Assembly (NCBI GenBank): GCA_946886545.1
Contig: CAMPIU010000198.1
Span: 1-5,973 of the forward strand
Direction of reading: 5' to 3'
Length of the DNA stretch: 5,973 nt
Source of the DNA: an uncultured Flavobacteriales bacterium
Lineage (GTDB): Bacteria > Bacteroidota > Bacteroidia > Flavobacteriales > Crocinitomicaceae
Shown one piece after another: positions 4,889 to 5,973 of this stretch; within the stretch, counting starts at the first letter, position 1; every line of letters begins with the position of its first letter. The position numbers were made by a program, and so were the translations under genes. The notes beneath the pieces were generated by a model that was given only the letters and a program-made list of their open reading frames with translations, was not told the DNA's origin and did not search any database.

Positions 4889-5973
4889 ATGAAGCTTTCA
4901 GTGGGATTTTTTTTTGTTTTTAGCTTGAGTATTCTCTCCGCACTTGGTCAGAATGAAACGATTCGCAGACCAAAGTTTCAAACAAAAACAAGTTTGGTCT
5001 ATTATTACTTTTGGGAAGAAAATGAAGACGGATCCATTGTTTCGTCTACCATGTACACTCCTTTCAGTTTGAACCGGGTAGTTTTAATTGACACTTTGAA
5101 ATCAAGCAAAACATGCACTTTACCGGACACCCTTTTTATCAGGCAAATAGCTGCGATCGGGAGAAGCTACAAACAAATGGACCGCTTTTCAAAGAAGCTT
5201 AATGGCAATAAACTCGTTTTTAATCTGGTTTATAATCAGGAGCCTCAAACTGTGATTTACATTAAACGAAAAGGAACATGGCGAAGCTACAATGCAGGAT
5301 TGGTTCTCAATTTTAAATCATTGCAGAATGACAAACTTTTTTTCACCTCATCGGGGAATAATCTTGTTTTGGCAAATCAACACAGTATCACTGTCAAAAA
5401 CAACACCTATCGGGTGGTCTCCTATTTTAATCCGGATAATTCAGGCGGAGAACGTAAAAACCCCGCTTTCCAGCATGTCTTTGCTTTTACCGGGGAGGAA
5501 TTGAGTAAACAAATCATTCAGAATCAACAACCGAAGGCGAAGCGCTACTTGGTTTTTGTAAATGGCTACCGCGGTCCGAAATACGATAAACACGAGAGCA
5601 GGAATGAGGTTTATTTAAATGACCGTACCAACTATTGGTTTAAAATTGATGACCGTTTTATTAAAAGGCTGAATCCGGATACCAGTTTCTATCTCGACGC
5701 GAGTTTCTCCGTCAAAACTTCCAATCATGCTTCCAAGCTGAAATTCGGTTTAAGCTATATCCGCTCGGTGAATACCCGCATTTCGAATAAAAGGTATAAG
5801 CGTTTAAACCAAACTTCCAATCCGGAGGGTTTCGATTACCGTTATGCCAAAGGTGTTTTGGTCGGAAAAGCTTTTCTGAATCAAATCCACAATACACCAA
5901 ACAGTTATCTGACAAAAGACACTATCGATATCGTTTGCCATAGCATGGGATACGCCTATACCTTGGGATTAAT
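4889..5973 (+). CDS. Secreted alpha/beta-hydrolase-like protein, 3' end outside window
   Basis: An open frame of 361 complete codons from the ATG at 4889 to the right edge, with no stop. Residues 1-20 form a Sec signal peptide (hydrophobic core about 5-17, likely cleavage A-L-G/Q), so the product is exported. Residues 21-215 match no family I recognise. From about 219 the pattern suggests an alpha/beta hydrolase: strand Y-L-V-F-V (220-224) followed by N-G-Y-R-G where lipases have H-G (oxyanion loop), then helix A-K-G-V-L-V-G-K-A-F-L-N-Q-I and strand D-I-V leading to C-H-S-M-G with Ser352 as candidate nucleophile. Cys replaces the first Gly of G-x-S-x-G. The gap of about 127 residues between the two motifs is long and implies a lid or insertion. 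The catalytic Asp and His would lie past the window. Codons 7-9 are a nine-T run. No SD sequence precedes the start. The gene is divergent from yebC. The coding call is secure; hydrolase is an inference and the substrate is unknown. Confidence 0.75.
   Translation, partial: MKLSVGFFFVFSLSILSALGQNETIRRPKFQTKTSLVYYYFWEENEDGSIVSSTMYTPFSLNRVVLIDTLKSSKTCTLPDTLFIRQIAAIGRSYKQMDRFSKKLNGNKLVFNLVYNQEPQTVIYIKRKGTWRSYNAGLVLNFKSLQNDKLFFTSSGNNLVLANQHSITVKNNTYRVVSYFNPDNSGGERKNPAFQHVFAFTGEELSKQIIQNQQPKAKRYLVFVNGYRGPKYDKHESRNEVYLNDRTNYWFKIDDRFIKRLNPDTSFYLDASFSVKTSNHASKLKFGLSYIRSVNTRISNKRYKRLNQTSNPEGFDYRYAKGVLVGKAFLNQIHNTPNSYLTKDTIDIVCHSMGYAYTLGL

Noticed and set aside
5292..5504. 70-codon plus-strand frame inside the secreted hydrolase-like gene
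   Set aside because: It is an out-of-frame reading within the longer open frame starting at 4889, with no independent start signal or recognisable motif.
5712..5915. 67-codon minus-strand frame inside the secreted hydrolase-like gene
   Set aside because: It is antisense to a long open frame with signal peptide and recognisable motifs; its own translation has no family features.

Overview
The window looks like chromosomal DNA from a Bacteroidota bacterium, most likely Flavobacteriales (Fluviicola/Crocinitomicaceae-like, though the family is a guess). Four things support this. There is a recognisable SprE/PorW lipoprotein of the type IX secretion system (T9SS). The YebC protein has the Bacteroidota-style N-terminus. 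No start codon has a clear Shine-Dalgarno sequence. Several -7 boxes match the Bacteroidota consensus TAnnTTTG. Base composition is moderately AT-rich and even throughout, with no sign of insertion sequences, phage, CRISPR, tRNA or rRNA.

Layout: from about 4732 down to 1 everything is on the minus strand, in the transcription order yebC, cvpA-like gene, porW/sprE, atpZ, then a small membrane protein cut by the window edge. yebC (4022-4732) ends in a perfect 38-nt palindrome followed by a T-tract, an apparent terminator. The CvpA-family membrane protein (3279-3935) follows, then a 254-nt gap with a weaker hairpin/T-tract and a likely promoter. Next come porW/sprE (367-3024), atpZ (104-349, 17 nt gap) and the partial membrane protein (1-111, 8 nt overlap). 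The last three are packed as one transcription unit that probably continues into the F0F1 ATP synthase genes outside the window.

Divergent from yebC, a plus-strand gene (4889 to the window end, no stop reached) encodes a secreted protein. It has a signal peptide, a roughly 200-residue N-terminal region I do not recognise, and an alpha/beta-hydrolase-like C-terminal part with an atypical nucleophile elbow, C-H-S-M-G. A nine-T run lies in its signal-peptide codons.

Functionally this is mostly core genome: a translation factor, a membrane protein, a T9SS/gliding component and ATP synthase accessory genes. The points most worth following up are the T9SS-lipoprotein/ATP-synthase operon arrangement, the long palindrome (terminator and possibly a dispersed REP-like repeat), and the uncharacterised secreted hydrolase with its homopolymer. 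I did not find convincing evidence of a wholly new system.
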